Below, piece by piece: positions 17,210-26,166 of a DNA stretch of 56,689 nucleotides. Source of the stretch: Hellea sp964472905 (lineage in GTDB: Bacteria > Pseudomonadota > Alphaproteobacteria > Caulobacterales > Maricaulaceae). The position numbers and the translations under genes are program-made. The stretch spans positions 1 through 56,689 of the forward strand of contig CAYYMI010000010.1 of NCBI GenBank assembly GCA_964472905.1, given 5' to 3'. The notes under the pieces were generated by a model. That model saw nothing but the letters and a program-made list of their open reading frames with translations. It did no database searches and was not told the DNA's origin. Within the stretch, counting starts at the first letter, position 1. The number at the start of each line of letters is the position of its first letter.

Positions 17210-18337
17210 ATGAGGTTATTTTTAATAAGCTTATCAGCCTTGATGCTCTCATCTTGCGGGCCTCAAGCCATTGAGGTGGCTGATGCGCCAGTCGCTGAGA
17301 CGAAAACTTATCCTAGCCTACCATTGCCAGATTTTGCGGATTACCCCGAAGCGAAAACACAATTAAGCGCCGAAGATAGCGGCGATATTTATTACCCAAT
17401 TAAAAGCCCTTATGATTTCTCCCGTGTGCTGAACGGTTATGATGATTTAAAGCCGCATACTGGCAAGGGGGCCTTGGTTTTGCCTGAGGACGCAAGCTCT
17501 GATAACCCTGTGCCAGCTATGGTTATTCTACACGGCTCGGGCGGCATTAAAGAGGGCCGAGAAATGCGTTATGCCAAGCTTTTTGCACAGAACGGAATAG
17601 CCAGTTTTGTGGTTGATTATTACGAACCAAGAGGCGTTAAGCCTGAGACGGTCTATCAGATGAAAACAATGATCGCGACCGAAGTTGACGTTATGTCGGA
17701 TGCTTATTCAGCCTTGAAAATTCTCGGCACGCATCCCGCCATTGACGCCTCGCGTATCGGCGTAACAGGTTACAGCTATGGCGGCATGGCTACGCGCTAT
17801 GTTTTGGATGATCGCCTCAAAACTATCATGGCGCCTGATGTTCCGCCCTTTGCCTTGCACATGGATATTTATGGCCCGTGTCATCAAACCTTGGGCCATG
17901 ACGGGACAACGGGCGCGCCCTATCTGGCGATACATGGCGATAATGATAACAGCGTCGACCCGGAGCTTTGCCAAGACGTCTACAAGGTGATGGAAGCTGC
18001 GGGAACAGACGTGGAGAGCCATCTTATGAAAGGCGCAGGACATGCGTGGGAGAACGCAACGCCGCGCAAAGTTTTCGAGGAGGGCAGCTATGTTCGCGGT
18101 TGTAAATTCACATTTGATACAGAGACAGGGGCTTTTCTCGTTGACGGGCAGGCGGGGTTTCAGCCCCTGCCATATATGAGCCGCCCCGAACGCGCTATGG
18201 TTAGGGCTGGACTTGGTGAGCTTGCAGGTAAATGCGTCGGCCAAGGTTATCTTGTCGGTAGTGATCCTGAGACAGACAAAAAGAGTAAAGCGATACAGCT
18301 GAAGTTTATGAAACGGGTTTTTGGCTTAACCAAATAA
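17210..18337 (+). CDS. Lipoprotein alpha/beta hydrolase (dienelactone-hydrolase-like)
   Basis: A 375-residue protein with an N-terminal lipoprotein signal (lipobox LSSC) and an alpha/beta hydrolase domain. The oxyanion segment VILHGSGG, the nucleophile elbow GYSYGG (Ser near residue 188), an acidic residue in AIHGDNDNSVDP and a His in GAGHAWEN complete the catalytic set. It resembles the dienelactone hydrolase group. The ATG follows directly on the MFS stop codon. As an envelope-anchored esterase or lactonase it could release steroids from esters, but the substrate is a guess. It overlaps the convergent crotonase gene by 12 bases. Confidence 0.85.
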   Translation: MRLFLISLSALMLSSCGPQAIEVADAPVAETKTYPSLPLPDFADYPEAKTQLSAEDSGDIYYPIKSPYDFSRVLNGYDDLKPHTGKGALVLPEDASSDNPVPAMVILHGSGGIKEGREMRYAKLFAQNGIASFVVDYYEPRGVKPETVYQMKTMIATEVDVMSDAYSALKILGTHPAIDASRIGVTGYSYGGMATRYVLDDRLKTIMAPDVPPFALHMDIYGPCHQTLGHDGTTGAPYLAIHGDNDNSVDPELCQDVYKVMEAAGTDVESHLMKGAGHAWENATPRKVFEEGSYVRGCKFTFDTETGAFLVDGQAGFQPLPYMSRPERAMVRAGLGELAGKCVGQGYLVGSDPETDKKSKAIQLKFMKRVFGLTK

Positions 18338-19165
18338 CCGGGCACGTTCCTTGAGGGCCGCCTTCATGCCTTTCTCTTTGACTAAATTAAAAAAGGCCAA
18401 AAAGACGGGACTTTGATGAAACTCTGCGTCGAGGTCAGAGGCCTGCCGCATGCTTTTTTCAATGCCCATATTATCATAAAAATTATTCGCCGCTTGTTTT
18501 AAAATCATCAAATGATTGACGGGCGTCTTGGCGATATCTTCGGCCAAGGCGCGGGTTTCTTGTTCTAGCTCTTCCGCAGGCACAACTTTATTGATGAGCC
18601 CTAGCTCATGAGCCTCAGCGGCGCTCATATTCCGAGCTGTATAAAGAACCTCTTTGGTTTTGCGCATGCCGATGGTTAAAGGCCAAAGGAAAACAGTTGG
18701 CGGAATGCCAAGGTCGCGCCCTGCAGGGTGGCCAAATAGAGCCTTGTCAGAGGCGACAACCAAATCCGATACCCCGATTAATTCGCCTGCACCCGATAAG
18801 CAGGCCCCTTGAACCTGACAAATAATGGGTTTTGGAAACCGCCACATATCTAGCCAGTAATCGAGCAAGGCCATGATGTCTTTTTTGTCTTGTTCAATCT
18901 CAACACCCTCTGGATAGTTGGCAGGGTATTGAGACGTAATCCAGTTTTCTTCATTTAGGTCATAACCGACACAAAAAGCGCGGCCAATAGATTTAATAAT
19001 AACAACAGAAATTCTGTCATCATATGCGGCTTTATCTAAAACCATTTTTAACTCGGATAAGAGATTGGGTGTTAACGCGTTTAGTTTTTCAGGCCGATTA
19101 AGCGTGATTGTCAAAATTTTACCCGATGTCTCTGTTAGTAAATTATTTAAGGGGTTATCCGTCAT
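18326..19165 (-). CDS. Enoyl-CoA hydratase/isomerase family protein
   Basis: A crotonase of 279 residues. The oxyanion segments are AFCVGYDLNEEN and QGACLSGAGELIG. One catalytic Glu (in GAGEL, the Glu144 position of rat crotonase) is kept, while the second position is Ala in FGHPAGRDLG. The protein may therefore be a hydratase variant or another crotonase activity. It is the last gene of a leftward operon of five overlapping genes (SDR, SnoaL-like, MFS, SDR, crotonase); its start overlaps the SDR by 11 bases. A role in steroid acyl-CoA breakdown is inferred from context. Confidence 0.87.
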   Translation of the reverse strand: MTDNPLNNLLTETSGKILTITLNRPEKLNALTPNLLSELKMVLDKAAYDDRISVVIIKSIGRAFCVGYDLNEENWITSQYPANYPEGVEIEQDKKDIMALLDYWLDMWRFPKPIICQVQGACLSGAGELIGVSDLVVASDKALFGHPAGRDLGIPPTVFLWPLTIGMRKTKEVLYTARNMSAAEAHELGLINKVVPAEELEQETRALAEDIAKTPVNHLMILKQAANNFYDNMGIEKSMRQASDLDAEFHQSPVFLAFFNLVKEKGMKAALKERARLFG

Positions 19166-19982
19166 TTCCAGCCTCGTAATCTGCCGCTATTTGCGCGCCT
19201 AATCCGCCAATAATATCAAAGAGTTTCTCGGGATCTGAATGCCGCATTTCCGCAAAGGATTTTTCAAAGTCGCCTGCATAAAGCAGTTCCCGCGTATTGT
19301 TTTTAACGGCTTCTAAAATCGCGGCTGCGCAGTCCATAGGATCATCACCATTATCAATATTTTCATTCGATTTCCCACGTTTTGATCCATCTTTGGTCAT
19401 GGCATTTCGCGAAATATTTGTGGCGACTGACCCGGGAAGGACATTGGTAACGCGTATGTTATGGGTAACTTCGGTCTCCGCACGCAAGGCATCCATATAT
19501 CCAATCAGCCCATGTTTAGCCGCGCAGTAAGCCGTACGAAGCGGCGCGCCAATACGGCCCGCAACAGAACTAATCGCTACAATATGCGCCCCGCCAGCTT
19601 GAACCATTTTAGGAAGCTGTAATTGCGTGAGCCAAATCGGCGCGATGAGATCAATATTGATAAGGTCTGTGTAAACTTGCGGCGCTGTATGAAGCGCGAG
19701 ACTGCGCTGGGTGATGCCAGCATTATTGATGAGGATATCCACACGGCCCGTCCAATCCCAAGCTGTGTCTACATGCCCTACAAGACTTTCATAATCTGTG
19801 ACTTCAAAGGGAATGATTTTCGTTTTGGTTTTAAGGCTTTTAGCGACCTGCTCAAGAGCGTCGATACGTCTACCCGATAAGATAATATTCGCGCCAGCCA
19901 AAGAGAATGTTTTAGCGAGCTCCTGGCCTATGCCAGAGGACGCGCCTGTTATCCATACGGTTTTGTTTTTTACATCACTCAT
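19155..19982 (-). CDS. Short-chain dehydrogenase/reductase
   Basis: This is a classical SDR of 275 residues: TVWITGASSGIGQELAK for the nucleotide, NNAG, ISSVAG with the catalytic Ser, and YCAAKHG with Tyr and Lys. The arrangement resembles DHRS7-type enzymes that oxidise or reduce hydroxysteroids and retinoids, though substrate prediction in this family is poor. It overlaps both neighbours (four bases with the MFS gene upstream, 11 with the crotonase downstream), showing translational coupling. A hydroxysteroid dehydrogenase role fits the island. Confidence 0.88.
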   Translation of the reverse strand: MSDVKNKTVWITGASSGIGQELAKTFSLAGANIILSGRRIDALEQVAKSLKTKTKIIPFEVTDYESLVGHVDTAWDWTGRVDILINNAGITQRSLALHTAPQVYTDLINIDLIAPIWLTQLQLPKMVQAGGAHIVAISSVAGRIGAPLRTAYCAAKHGLIGYMDALRAETEVTHNIRVTNVLPGSVATNISRNAMTKDGSKRGKSNENIDNGDDPMDCAAAILEAVKNNTRELLYAGDFEKSFAEMRHSDPEKLFDIIGGLGAQIAADYEAGNDG

Positions 19983-21190
19983 TTTATCTCATTCTTTTTT
20001 ACGCGTACAAATGCCATCACAATAGCAGCCAAAAGGGCAATAGGAATAAAAATGGTAAAGGCCTGATCATAACTTTGATGCGTATCAAATGAGCTGCCCA
20101 CAAAGCCAATAGCGATAACCGCTAGGATAACAGTGAAAATATTCATCATGCCAATCGCGGGCGCAAAATACTCTCGGCCAAATGTATCGGCTGTAATGCC
20201 CGTCCAAACAGGATAAATACCCCCTATTGCGATGCCGACAAATGCCGCAACAGTGACAAGGGCCGCGAAGCTGGTCATGAAAATGGCGGCGAGCAAAAAC
20301 AAAATATTAGACAAGCAGACGAGAGCAAAGACAAAGCGTTTATCGAAACGTTCAATCATCCATCCAATGAGAAGCTTACCCGCGATTGCCGAGCCAGCAA
20401 CAACCGTTGGAATTAGTGTTGCCTGTGCATTTGTAAAGCCTAGGTTTTCTCCAAAGGGTTTAAGTGAGACGAGCAAGGCCTGGTCACTGGCCAGTAGTAA
20501 ACCGCAAGCTAAAGCAATGACCCAGAAATCACGATTTTTAAGAATGAGGGACGGGTTTGCAGCTGTAATTTTTTGAGGCGTGCTTTGAGCCTCGCCATCC
20601 GGAAATTGCCCGATATCTTCTGGCTTAGAGATAAAAAACCGCAGGATCAAAATGGCGGCGATCAGGGCGATAGCGAGTCCCGTATAGAGTATCGCGGCGC
20701 GCCAGCCGAATTTAAAAATCAAATAGCTAAAAATAGGCTGAACAAGAAAACCGCCTGCCGATGTGGCGACAGCGGCGATACCGAGGGCGCGCCCGCGTTT
20801 TTTATAAAACCAATTCGTTGTCAGAACATTGGCCATAAAGGGCCCGCAAGCCGTAAAGCCAAATCCAATCGGCAGAGCGATTAAGGCAATCATCTGTTTG
20901 GGGCTTTGAGAAAAGGAAAGCGTTACAAAGCCAATCGCAAAAGCGAGAATGCCGGCTAAAGCCAATTTTTTTGGATTTATTCGCTGGATAGTTTTGCCAA
21001 CAATAGCGGCCCAAATAGCAGAGCTTAACAGAAAGACCATCATGCCAAGATTGACTTGATCTCGTTTTAGGCCAAATTCAGCCTCTATTGGCGTGACGAA
21101 ATGTTGGAACGAATAAAATGTAGCGCCCGCCATTAACATAGCGGTGATAAAGCTTGCGCCTAAAACATGCCATCCGCGAAATTCGGTCAT
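19979..21190 (-). CDS. MFS transporter (monocarboxylate/oxalate-formate type)
   Basis: A 403-residue twelve-helix transporter. It begins with the short GWHVLGASFITAML leader common in the MCT/oxalate-formate branch of MFS and has the VTPIEAEFGLKRDQVNLGM segment after helix 1 and the KKRGRALGIAAVATSAGG signature between helices. Such transporters often carry carboxylates. It sits in the middle of an overlapping operon with two SDRs, a SnoaL-like protein and a crotonase, making it a good candidate for uptake of a steroid acid or sulfate; this is inference. Confidence 0.88.
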   Translation of the reverse strand: MTEFRGWHVLGASFITAMLMAGATFYSFQHFVTPIEAEFGLKRDQVNLGMMVFLLSSAIWAAIVGKTIQRINPKKLALAGILAFAIGFVTLSFSQSPKQMIALIALPIGFGFTACGPFMANVLTTNWFYKKRGRALGIAAVATSAGGFLVQPIFSYLIFKFGWRAAILYTGLAIALIAAILILRFFISKPEDIGQFPDGEAQSTPQKITAANPSLILKNRDFWVIALACGLLLASDQALLVSLKPFGENLGFTNAQATLIPTVVAGSAIAGKLLIGWMIERFDKRFVFALVCLSNILFLLAAIFMTSFAALVTVAAFVGIAIGGIYPVWTGITADTFGREYFAPAIGMMNIFTVILAVIAIGFVGSSFDTHQSYDQAFTIFIPIALLAAIVMAFVRVKKNEIK

Positions 21191-21654
21191 GAGTTTAAAG
21201 CTTGTTTTAAAAGGTTTTGTGCAGCCTCTTCGCCAATGACGCGGCTTTCACGTCGAGCAATTTTCCAGCTACCGTCTTTGTGCATTGTCCAATGATTAAT
21301 AGCCACACGCATCAGCTTTTGTTCGTGATAGACACGCGAATATCCTGTGACGGTTGCGGTCTCGCTCTCAACTTCGACCATAAGCGGCCCAACCGTATGG
21401 GCGCAATCGGGCAGCAGGCTTTGGTGCATGTCTGAGCTTAGCATATTAGAAATAGCTTTGTGGCCACTGAGTTCTAGATCGCCCGCTTCGCCGTCTCGCC
21501 CCGCGTGAGGATTACTCACAATATAAACTGCGTCTTTGGTATGACAGGCGAGGGCCGTTTGAATATCCCCGCAATCTGCGGCCATGCCGTAACGGGCAAT
21601 GACATTACGAATGGCAAGTTCGGCTTCGATCTTTTCTAAGCGCTCTAAACTCAT
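21187..21654 (-). CDS. SnoaL-like/NTF2-fold protein
   Basis: A 155-residue protein of the SnoaL-like (NTF2 fold) group: an N-terminal helix pair (ELAIRNVIARYGMAADCGD), a cone-shaped sheet and a C-terminal HWTMHKDGSWKIARRE strand pair. Members act as isomerases, dehydratases or dioxygenase subunits on hydrophobic ring compounds; several are found in steroid and polyketide pathways. No clear catalytic set can be assigned here. It overlaps its neighbours by four bases on each side. It is distinct from the true ketosteroid isomerase at 39066. Confidence 0.8.
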   Translation of the reverse strand: MSLERLEKIEAELAIRNVIARYGMAADCGDIQTALACHTKDAVYIVSNPHAGRDGEAGDLELSGHKAISNMLSSDMHQSLLPDCAHTVGPLMVEVESETATVTGYSRVYHEQKLMRVAINHWTMHKDGSWKIARRESRVIGEEAAQNLLKQALNS

Positions 21655-22406
21655 CCCAGATTATGCGCTTCTTTGGCATAGTTTAAAAAGCTGGGAGGTT
21701 CGCCGCCGCCAAAAACTTCTAGGCAAGCCCCAGAGACGTAAGCATTGGCTGGGTCGGCCAAAAACTGACAGGCTTTGGCAATATCTTCGGGCAAGCCCAT
21801 GCGTTTCATGGGCAGGTTGTTGGCTAAGTGAGCCATGCCTTTTTTGCCGCCATAATGATCAGCGCTGGCTTCTGTTTTAACTAGCCCAGCAATGATGGCA
21901 TTGACCCTGATATCAGGCGCCCATTCCATGGCGAGCGATGTTGTTACATTTAAAAGCCCGGCTTTAGCCGCGCCGTAAGCGACAGATCCGGGAGATGAGC
22001 GCGTCGCCGAGACGCTCGAGATATTGATGATAGAGCCACCACTGGATTTTAAATGTTCATAAGCGGCTTGAGACAGATTGATAGGCGCGAGTAAATTGAG
22101 CGCCACAACTTTTTGAGTCAAATTAGGGCTCGCGTCTTTGGAGGCCACAGGCGGACCGCCGCCAGCATTGTTTATCAGGCAATCAATACGGCCTGTTGAC
22201 TTAACGGCGAAGTCTATGAGGGCAGGAGCTGCTTCAGCCTCTCGAATGTCGAGGGATATGAAGTGTGAATTTTTAGGCAGTGCTTCTGGTTCTCGCCGTC
22301 CACAAATAATAATATTCGCTCCCTGCTTCGCAAAACCTTCCGCAATGCCTCGGCCAATCCCGCGGCTACCGCCTGTCACAATAATAGTTTTGTTCTTGAA
22401 ACTCAT
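21651..22406 (-). CDS. Short-chain dehydrogenase/reductase
   Basis: This SDR starts MSFKNKTIIVTGGSRGIGRGIA, with NNAGGG, ISSVSA and YGAAKAG giving the Asn, Ser, Tyr and Lys of the family, and a FGGGE end typical of acyl- or steroid-type SDRs. I prefer the ATG at 22406. The frame extends to 22445, but that adds 13 residues without family similarity and would put the coding region over two copies of a TTACGCA/TTGCGCA motif seen in other gaps of the island. Neither start has a strong ribosome site. It leads the leftward five-gene operon and is divergent from the ligase gene. Confidence 0.87.
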   Translation of the reverse strand: MSFKNKTIIVTGGSRGIGRGIAEGFAKQGANIIICGRREPEALPKNSHFISLDIREAEAAPALIDFAVKSTGRIDCLINNAGGGPPVASKDASPNLTQKVVALNLLAPINLSQAAYEHLKSSGGSIINISSVSATRSSPGSVAYGAAKAGLLNVTTSLAMEWAPDIRVNAIIAGLVKTEASADHYGGKKGMAHLANNLPMKRMGLPEDIAKACQFLADPANAYVSGACLEVFGGGEPPSFLNYAKEAHNLG

Positions 22407-22509
22407 AAGCTGCTTAAAGGGTTGGTGCGTAATATTCTGTGTCATATGTTGCGCAAAATGAGGCTATTGTATAGTCCAACTCTCTGATTGCGTAGAAAAT
22501 GAGCCAAGA
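22407..22509. promoter_or_regulatory. Divergent control region, SDR operon / acyl-CoA ligase run
   Basis: This gap separates the leftward five-gene operon from the main rightward catabolic run. It holds ATTACGCA on the minus strand (22426-22433), TTGCGCAAAAT (22449-22459) and GCGTAGAAAAT (22490-22500). The second is nearly identical to TTACGCAAAAT at 24040-24050, and the third is identical to 14654-14664. The clustering suggests an operator region for one shared regulator. The core TACGCA also occurs outside the island, so the evidence is moderate. Confidence 0.4.
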
Positions 22510-24024
22510 ATGACGACTATCCCGCAAATTCTCTTCCAGCAAGCCGCGCGTCGTCCTGATGCTTTGGCAATCATGGATGGAGACAGGGACTTAACTTATG
22601 GTGACTTAGCCCGTGAGGTTGAAACCGCCGCTGAAATTATGAACGCTATGGGTTTGGCTCATGGTGATAAATTTGGGATATGGGCACCTAATTGCGCCGA
22701 ATGGATTATTATTGCGCTCGCAGGACAGACCCTTGGCGCTGTGATGGTAACCCTGAATACGCGCTATAAAGGCGCAGAAGCGGCCGATATTTTACGACGC
22801 TCTCATTGTAAGTATCTTTTTACCGTCAAAGGTTTTTTAGGCCATGATTATCCTGCCATGCTCGCCGGTGAAAGTCTGCCCAATTTACAAGACATTATTG
22901 TTATTCGGCAAGAGGAAGGGCTTGGGGCTTTCAAAAGCTTTATGCAGCGCCGCCGTAAAGAGACTAATTTTGATTTAGTTCAGGATACAGATATTTCCGA
23001 CATCATATTCACATCCGGCACAACGGGCGCGCCGAAAGGCGCGATGACGACCCACGGCCAAAATGTGCAGGTCTTTGAAAGCTTCACGGATGCTATCGGC
23101 ATGAATGAGACTGACCGCTATCTTATCGTCAATCCGTTTTTTCATAGTTTTGGTTATAAGGCAGGCTGGCTGTCGTGCCTAATTAAAGGCGCCGCGATTT
23201 TCCCATTGGCGGTATTTGACCCCAAAGATGTTCTGCGCCGTATTGAGCGGGATAAAATTACGGTCATGCCGGGCGCGCCGACAATATTCCAAACCTTGTT
23301 GTCCCATCCTGATCTTTCAAAGCATGGTATTTCTAGCTTACGGGTGGCGACAACGGGAGCGACAACAATTCCTGTCGATCTCATTCGCCGTATGCATGAA
23401 GAACTTGGAATTGATGACGTGTTCTCCGCCTATGGGCTGACAGAATCGACGGGCGTTGTGAGTCTATGTCAAAAAGGGGATGACTTTAAAACAATCGCCA
23501 CGACCTGTGGACGACCACTGCCTGGAACTGAGCTACGGATTGTTAATGATGCGGGCGAGGACGTTCCTCGCGGCGAAGAAGGAGAAATCTGGGTGCGAGG
23601 TTTTCATGTTATGCAAGGCTATCTGGATGATGAGGCATCCACGGCTGAGACCATTACAGATGAGGGCTGGTTGAAAACGGGCGATATCGGCCTACAAGAC
23701 GCGCAAGGTTATATAAAAGTCACAGACCGTAAAAAAGATATGGTCATTGTTGGAGGTTTTAATGTCTATCCGGCTGAAGTCGAAAAATCATTATTGCAGC
23801 ACCCCCAAATTTCGGATGTGGCGGTAACAGGCGCGTCAGATGACAGACTCGGTGAAGTCACGCATGCTCATATAGTCTCTTCGGATGAAATAACTGGGGA
23901 GGATATCATCGCGTGGTCGAGAGAGCATATGGCCAATTATAAAGTGCCGCGCCAAATAACCTTTCATAAGAGCTTGCCGCGCAACGCGTCTGGCAAGGTT
24001 CAGAAGTTTTTATTGAAAGCGTAA
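22510..24024 (+). CDS. fadD3: Acyl-CoA ligase, probably HIP-CoA ligase (FadD3-like)
   Basis: An ATP-dependent ligase of 504 residues from the ANL family. The signatures are FTSGTTGAPKGAMTTH (ATP loop), YGLTES, KTGDIG, the hinge KKDMVIVGGFNVYPAEVE and the C-terminal catalytic Lys in ASGKVQK. Length and position match FadD3, which adds CoA to HIP, the C/D-ring product left after A/B-ring cleavage. The assignment rests on the adjacent HsaA, HsaC, HsaD and IpdAB genes; a ligase for a steroid side chain is the main alternative. It opens the main rightward run, with 124 bases before hsaA. Confidence 0.8.
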   Translation: MTTIPQILFQQAARRPDALAIMDGDRDLTYGDLAREVETAAEIMNAMGLAHGDKFGIWAPNCAEWIIIALAGQTLGAVMVTLNTRYKGAEAADILRRSHCKYLFTVKGFLGHDYPAMLAGESLPNLQDIIVIRQEEGLGAFKSFMQRRRKETNFDLVQDTDISDIIFTSGTTGAPKGAMTTHGQNVQVFESFTDAIGMNETDRYLIVNPFFHSFGYKAGWLSCLIKGAAIFPLAVFDPKDVLRRIERDKITVMPGAPTIFQTLLSHPDLSKHGISSLRVATTGATTIPVDLIRRMHEELGIDDVFSAYGLTESTGVVSLCQKGDDFKTIATTCGRPLPGTELRIVNDAGEDVPRGEEGEIWVRGFHVMQGYLDDEASTAETITDEGWLKTGDIGLQDAQGYIKVTDRKKDMVIVGGFNVYPAEVEKSLLQHPQISDVAVTGASDDRLGEVTHAHIVSSDEITGEDIIAWSREHMANYKVPRQITFHKSLPRNASGKVQKFLLKA

Positions 24025-24148
24025 AAAAACGCGACATTCTTACGCAAAATAGAGGATAACCACCTAAAAACTATTACTTTGCGTATTTAATGGCATTGAA
24101 AAATGCGCAGTCCTTGATATTCTAAATTTTGGATATAGGGAGTTTATT
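24025..24148 (+). promoter_or_regulatory. Candidate control region upstream of hsaA
   Basis: This AT-rich gap of 124 bases is the largest break in the main catabolic run, so a second promoter is plausible here. It contains TTACGCAAAAT (24040-24050) and, inverted, ATACGCAAAGT (reverse complement of about 24076-24086). The first is one base different from the site at 22449-22459. An AGGGAG ribosome site precedes the hsaA ATG. No hairpin with a T-run is seen after fadD3. Confidence 0.4.
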
Positions 24149-25324
24149 ATGGGTCAAGCGGCCTTAAAATCCGTAAAAGATGATGCTGTTTTAGATGTGT
24201 CTTCCGCCTTAGATGTTGTGAGTAAATGCGCGGCAGAGGGCCGAGACGCGCGGCAAATTCCCAAGAAAGCTATCGAAGCTATTCGCAAAACAGGATATTT
24301 TCGCTCCTTCCTACCAAAGCAATATGGCGGGCTCGAGCGGCCCCCGCAGGAATTTTTCAAAGCATCAGTCGATTTAGCCGAGCGCGATATGGGCACAGCT
24401 TGGGCGAGCGGCATTATTGCGGTTCACGCCTATCAGCTTTCCTTGATGGATCCGCAGGCTGCCAAGGACGTTTATGAGGCAGGGCCAGATACGTTGATCA
24501 GCTCCTCCTATAATCCCTCAGGGGCCAAGGTCGAAACAGCAGAAGACGGATTTATGCTCTCTGGCCGCTGGGGATGGTCTTCGGGCTCCGGGCATTGCGA
24601 TTGGGTTCTTTTGGGCGGTTTGATTTTTGATCAAGGGCCTGAAAATATTCACTACCGGACTTTTTTGGTGAAAAAGCCAGATTATGCGATTGAGGATACG
24701 TGGCATGCCATGGGCTTACAGGCCACGGGATCAAATGATATTGTCATTGATAAACCTGTTTTCGTTCCGACCTATCGCACACACCATCAAATGGATGGAT
24801 TTAACTGCAAACATTTTCAAGATAATGAAATGTACGCAATCCCTTGGGCGCAAATGTTTGTACGGGTTGTCTGCACGCCCGCGATTGGGGCGGCCAAACA
24901 TGCGCTTAAGCTTTTCATCGAAAACGCGACTGAAAGCTCAACCGACCCAACGCGATTAGCGGGCGACCCTGATGTGACGCGCCGCGTGGCGGAAGCGGCA
25001 AACCTCATCGATGAAACCGAAGCCATTATGTATCGCAATTTTGATGAGATGATGGCGGCGGTCAATGCAGGTCAGGAAATCCCGATGAAAGACCGTGTTA
25101 AATATCGCTATCAAGCCAGCCTTGTGATTGAACGCATGATGGAGGCTGTTGATCTTGTCTTTGATATTGCGGGAGGGCGCAGCGTCTTTAACGGCTCGCC
25201 CATTCAGCAAATTTGGCATGATATTCACATTGCGCGGGCTCATGTTGCCAATAATCCGATTGGCTTTGCGAGAAATTTAGGCGCAGTCCATTTGGGCGCG
25301 GATAGTACGGATGTATTTGTGTAA
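24149..25324 (+). CDS. hsaA: 3-HSA monooxygenase oxygenase component (HsaA/TesA2-like)
   Basis: A 391-residue flavin-dependent monooxygenase with the acyl-CoA dehydrogenase fold. HsaA hydroxylates the phenol 3-HSA at C4 to the catechol 3,4-DHSA, using reduced flavin from a partner reductase. The FLPKQYGGLERP, SGRWGWSSGSGHCDWVLLGG and MGLQATGSNDIVI segments place it in the hydroxylase branch (HpaH/HsaA/DszC type) rather than with true dehydrogenases. Length fits HsaA. It is followed directly by hsaD and hsaC, which act on its product. No HsaB flavin reductase gene is next to it; one must come from elsewhere. Confidence 0.87.
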   Translation: MGQAALKSVKDDAVLDVSSALDVVSKCAAEGRDARQIPKKAIEAIRKTGYFRSFLPKQYGGLERPPQEFFKASVDLAERDMGTAWASGIIAVHAYQLSLMDPQAAKDVYEAGPDTLISSSYNPSGAKVETAEDGFMLSGRWGWSSGSGHCDWVLLGGLIFDQGPENIHYRTFLVKKPDYAIEDTWHAMGLQATGSNDIVIDKPVFVPTYRTHHQMDGFNCKHFQDNEMYAIPWAQMFVRVVCTPAIGAAKHALKLFIENATESSTDPTRLAGDPDVTRRVAEAANLIDETEAIMYRNFDEMMAAVNAGQEIPMKDRVKYRYQASLVIERMMEAVDLVFDIAGGRSVFNGSPIQQIWHDIHIARAHVANNPIGFARNLGAVHLGADSTDVFV

Positions 25325-26157
25325 TGAGCATTCCTGAAAACGGCCCGCCAGAGGGCCGATATGTGCAGGCAGGCCCTATTCGTATGCATTATCTTGAATA
25401 TGGAGATAGAGGCGGCCATCCGGTCGTCTTTCTGCATGGGTCAGGCCCGGGAAATAGCGCTTGGGCGAATTTCCATTTGAATAAGGATGCCTTTGCGGCG
25501 GCTGGATATAGAGTCTTGATGCCTGACATGATTGGATTTGGGTATAGCGATAAACCGCTCGACCAAGGCGATTACACATTGCAGCTTTTTTGTGAGACTT
25601 TGATGAAAGGCTTGCGGGCGCTTGGTGTTGAAACATGTTGCTTTGTGGGGAACTCATTAGGCGGCGGCGTGGCTATCCAAATTGCGCTTGATAATCCTGA
25701 TTTTGTCGAGAAGCTTATATTGATGGGGCCGGGCTGTCTCGAAGAACAAGACGCCTATTGGGCCATGCCGGGTATTACAAAAATGATGGAAGCCAATAAG
25801 GCGGGTATGAGCAAAGCCACGCAAGGCGATGTCATGCGGCTTTTTACCTATGATCCGAAACATGTCACAGATGAATTGATTGATATGCGCTGGGCCATCG
25901 CTCAAGACCAACCCAAAGAAGTTTTAACAACGATGAAAACGCCAGAACTTGGCTCGCGCATATCAGAGCTGAAATGTCCGATTCTAACCTTTTGGGGACG
26001 TCAAGATGAGTTCATGCCGCCGCAAGGCAAAGCCAAATGTATTGAAGCCAATGAGACGTCGCGCTTTATCGAAGTCAATGCCTGTGGTCATTGGGTGATG
26101 ATTGAACATGCGCGTATGTTTAATGCGGCGTCGATTGATTTTTTACAAAACGGATAG
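25324..26157 (+). CDS. hsaD: Steroid meta-cleavage product hydrolase (HsaD/TesD-like)
   Basis: This alpha/beta hydrolase of 277 residues cleaves the C-C bond of the ring-opened product DSHA, giving HIP and a hydroxyhexadienoate. The catalytic triad of the MCP hydrolase family is visible: Ser111 in GNSLGGG, Asp228 in GRQDEFMPP and His256 in ACGHWVMIEH, plus the oxyanion stretch FLHGSGPGNSAWANF typical of BphD/HsaD. The ATG overlaps the hsaA stop by one base. It stands between hsaA and hsaC, which produce its substrate. Confidence 0.92.
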   Translation: MSIPENGPPEGRYVQAGPIRMHYLEYGDRGGHPVVFLHGSGPGNSAWANFHLNKDAFAAAGYRVLMPDMIGFGYSDKPLDQGDYTLQLFCETLMKGLRALGVETCCFVGNSLGGGVAIQIALDNPDFVEKLILMGPGCLEEQDAYWAMPGITKMMEANKAGMSKATQGDVMRLFTYDPKHVTDELIDMRWAIAQDQPKEVLTTMKTPELGSRISELKCPILTFWGRQDEFMPPQGKAKCIEANETSRFIEVNACGHWVMIEHARMFNAASIDFLQNG

Positions 26158-26166
26158 GGGAATAAT

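Noticed and set aside
14581..24148. KstR or KstR2 operators
   Set aside because: No palindrome of the known KstR2 form was found by eye in the main gaps of the island.
24149..25324. hsaA as an ordinary acyl-CoA dehydrogenase
   Set aside because: Its segments match the flavin monooxygenase branch and it is directly followed by the extradiol cleavage genes.
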